NCBI GenBank assembly: GCA_916700875.1
Contig: CAKAKS010000034.1
Location: 16,645,718 to 16,709,717 of the forward strand
Direction: 5' to 3'
Length of the DNA: 64,000 nt
Source of the DNA: Sebastes aleutianus
Taxonomy: Eukaryota > Chordata > Actinopteri > Perciformes > Sebastidae
Shown: positions 62,280 through 64,000 of the stretch, piece after piece
How positions within the stretch are numbered: the first letter of the stretch is position 1
Layout of the letters: every line of letters starts with the position of its first letter
Translations under genes and position numbers: made by a program
The notes under the pieces: generated by a model
Databases searched by the model: none
Seen by the model: the letters and a program-made list of their open reading frames with translations, nothing else
What the model was told of the DNA's origin: nothing

Positions 62280-62311
<32 letters not shown>

Positions 62312-62446
62312 TATATGTATATATACATATATATATATATGTAATATATATAATTCCACAGGTGTGCAGCTTTTACATTACTAAACTGCTCACACCTCAA
62401 TAAATTATGTAGCCCAAAAAAAAAATAAAAAAAAAAATATATATAT

Positions 62447-62504
<58 letters not shown>

Positions 62505-63042
62505 GAATATTATTTGAATGTCTCCAGAGACTGGACTTTAATATATACGGAATTTAAAATGTATCATAATGTGTTAACCTCATATTTACATTCCACAGGT
62601 GTACAGCTTTTACATTTCTAACTAAACTGCTCAAATAAATTATTTAGCCCAAAATTATTTATCTGTTTTATTTCTATTTATTCATTTATTTGCACATATA
62701 TAACACTGCACAAAATCCAGTCAATGAAAAAAAAAAAAAGAAATGTGTCAGGAGAGGTCAAGAAGCCACATTCCTACACTACCAAGCTTCCGGGTAGAAT
62801 TATAATCCGTGGGTGGCGCATGAAAACCTAGTTAGCATAATAATTAACTGATAACAATAACACATCACATTAAAATTCATTTCAGAATGTCTCCAGAGAC
62901 TTGACTTTAATATATCCGGGATTTAAAATGTATCATAATGTGTTATAACCTCATATTTACATTCCACAGGTGTGCAACTTTTACATTTCTAACTAAACTT
63001 CTCACACACCTCAATACATTATGTAGCCCAAAATTAATTACC

Positions 63043-63092
<50 letters not shown>

Positions 63093-63155
63093 CTTTTACA
63101 TTTCTAACTAAACTGCTCACACCTCAATAAATTATGTAGCCCAAAATTATTTCAC
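62030..63155. repeat. Duplicated AT-rich units upstream of wdr26
   Basis: A unit containing TAATCCGTGGGTGGCGCATG, GACTTGACTTTAATATATCC and CATATTTACATTCCACAGGT occurs at about 62043-62215 and 62803-62990. Partial copies (without the first block) lie at about 62518-62650 and 63090-63155. (AT)n tracts at 62440-62500 and 63043-63087 separate them. Confidence 0.85.
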
Positions 63156-63284
63156 CCCAAAAATAGGCCTAAAAGTTGACTTGACCACTAAATTAGAAAA
63201 TATAAAACACTTATGTAAACGGAAAAATTAAATAAAAGCAGCTAGTCCTTACCAGTCCACATTTAAATATATCACTGTAGCACT

Positions 63285-63350
63285 ATTGCCCAAGCAAAAA
63301 TCCCCCTCGGGGACAATAAAGTATATATCTTATATTATCTTATATCACTT
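63285..63350 (+). mobile_element. LINE tail fragment
   Basis: CCCCCTCGGGGACAATAAAG followed by TATCTTATATTATCTTATAT, the same kind of tail as at 41300-41367. No body was recognised upstream. Confidence 0.5.
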
Positions 63351-64000
63351 TGAACACCCCCTTCAACCTCTGAAAAGTTGACTGTCACACATTTGTTACA
63401 TTGGTACACACCACCTTAATCTATGTATTAATTCCGGTTACTTTTAAAAACCTTAAAAAGCATTATAATTGCATCACCATTATCATTGTTGTTAATATTA
63501 TTCAATTATTATATAGGCCTATGATTATTTTCATTTGGCTAATTATTCATATAGAAAGAAACACTGACAGAAATAGACTTTTTTGACAGCAAACATGTTG
63601 ACTTGACTTAGCAGGAAAAGCAAAGGTGTAACAAATAACATTATTGATGGCTCTGCTCCATTAAGTGTCATAAGAAGTCTTTCTAAGGAGCCAGCCTGCA
63701 CAATGAGAGTCAGGTTTCAACTGTTTTTTTGTTTTTTTTGTAGTGGGGCCATGCTCTTGTAGATATTTAGATAACAGACTGTGCCTGTAATTGATCAATC
63801 CAAGCCCATTATTCAACTAAACCTTACAGAAAGAGTAGCTGACAAAGGCTGATCAAGGTCTTTTTTCTACCATATGTGTAAATGAATGAGTTAATCAAAG
63901 AATGAATGAATACACAGGTAATAAGTGGCCAGAGACGTCCATTGTTTTTATAATTAGATCACTGATCCAGTAATGTTGCCTATGTCTTGTAACAGCTCAT
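63351..64000. other. A/T-rich flank, no gene recognised
   Basis: Short open frames lack family features. I see no exon of a gene divergent from wdr26 here. Confidence 0.5.

Overview
The window looks like vertebrate nuclear DNA, most probably from a teleost (percomorph-like) fish. Genes are split into many short exons with GT/AG borders and long introns. The DNA between exons is packed with CA/TG, GA and AT microsatellites, short terminal-inverted-repeat elements, a tRNA-derived SINE and LINE tails of types common in fish. No bacterial-style operons, CRISPR arrays, rRNA genes or genuine tRNA genes were seen.

Four protein-coding loci were found. (1) + strand, 5690-12225: the last four coding exons (hinge and ligand-binding domain) of an estrogen-related receptor of the beta/gamma/delta group; the DNA-binding-domain exons lie left of the window. 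(2) + strand, 21052-22363: five in-frame exons encoding only the transmembrane segment and cytoplasmic tail of usherin (USH2A family), ending in a PDZ-binding C-terminus. The rest of usherin (about 5,000 residues in the human protein) cannot fit in the 9 kb separating it from the receptor gene. (3) - strand, 38944-26940: a complete fez2 gene of ten coding exons (410 codons), read tail-to-tail with the usherin-like gene. (4) - strand, 60561-46282: a complete wdr26 gene of fourteen coding exons (614 codons) with a long 3' UTR, a CpG-rich first exon and a CRE/ETS promoter. All fez2 and wdr26 exon junctions keep phase.

Regions: 1-5.7 kb receptor intron with old MITEs; 5.7-13.9 kb receptor 3' half and UTR; 13.9-21 kb repeat-rich intergenic DNA with two arrays of the same unusual A/T minisatellite; 21-23.3 kb usherin-like tail; 23.3-23.7 kb hairpin-rich gap; 23.7-39 kb fez2, with a fold-back MITE, a LINE relic and a long CA repeat; 39-42.9 kb nested transposons and a LINE tail between fez2 and wdr26; 42.9-61 kb wdr26, with a tandemly duplicated first intron; 61-64 kb microsatellite and duplicated AT-rich flank.

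The genes act in separate pathways: an orphan nuclear receptor, a hair-cell/photoreceptor adhesion-protein tail, a kinesin cargo adaptor, and a CTLH/GID ubiquitin-ligase subunit. Their shared interest is synteny. Receptor followed by usherin matches the ESRRG-USH2A order of human chromosome 1q41, but here the usherin copy is reduced to its membrane-tail module. Identifications rest on reading exons by eye against remembered family sequences; no database search was possible.
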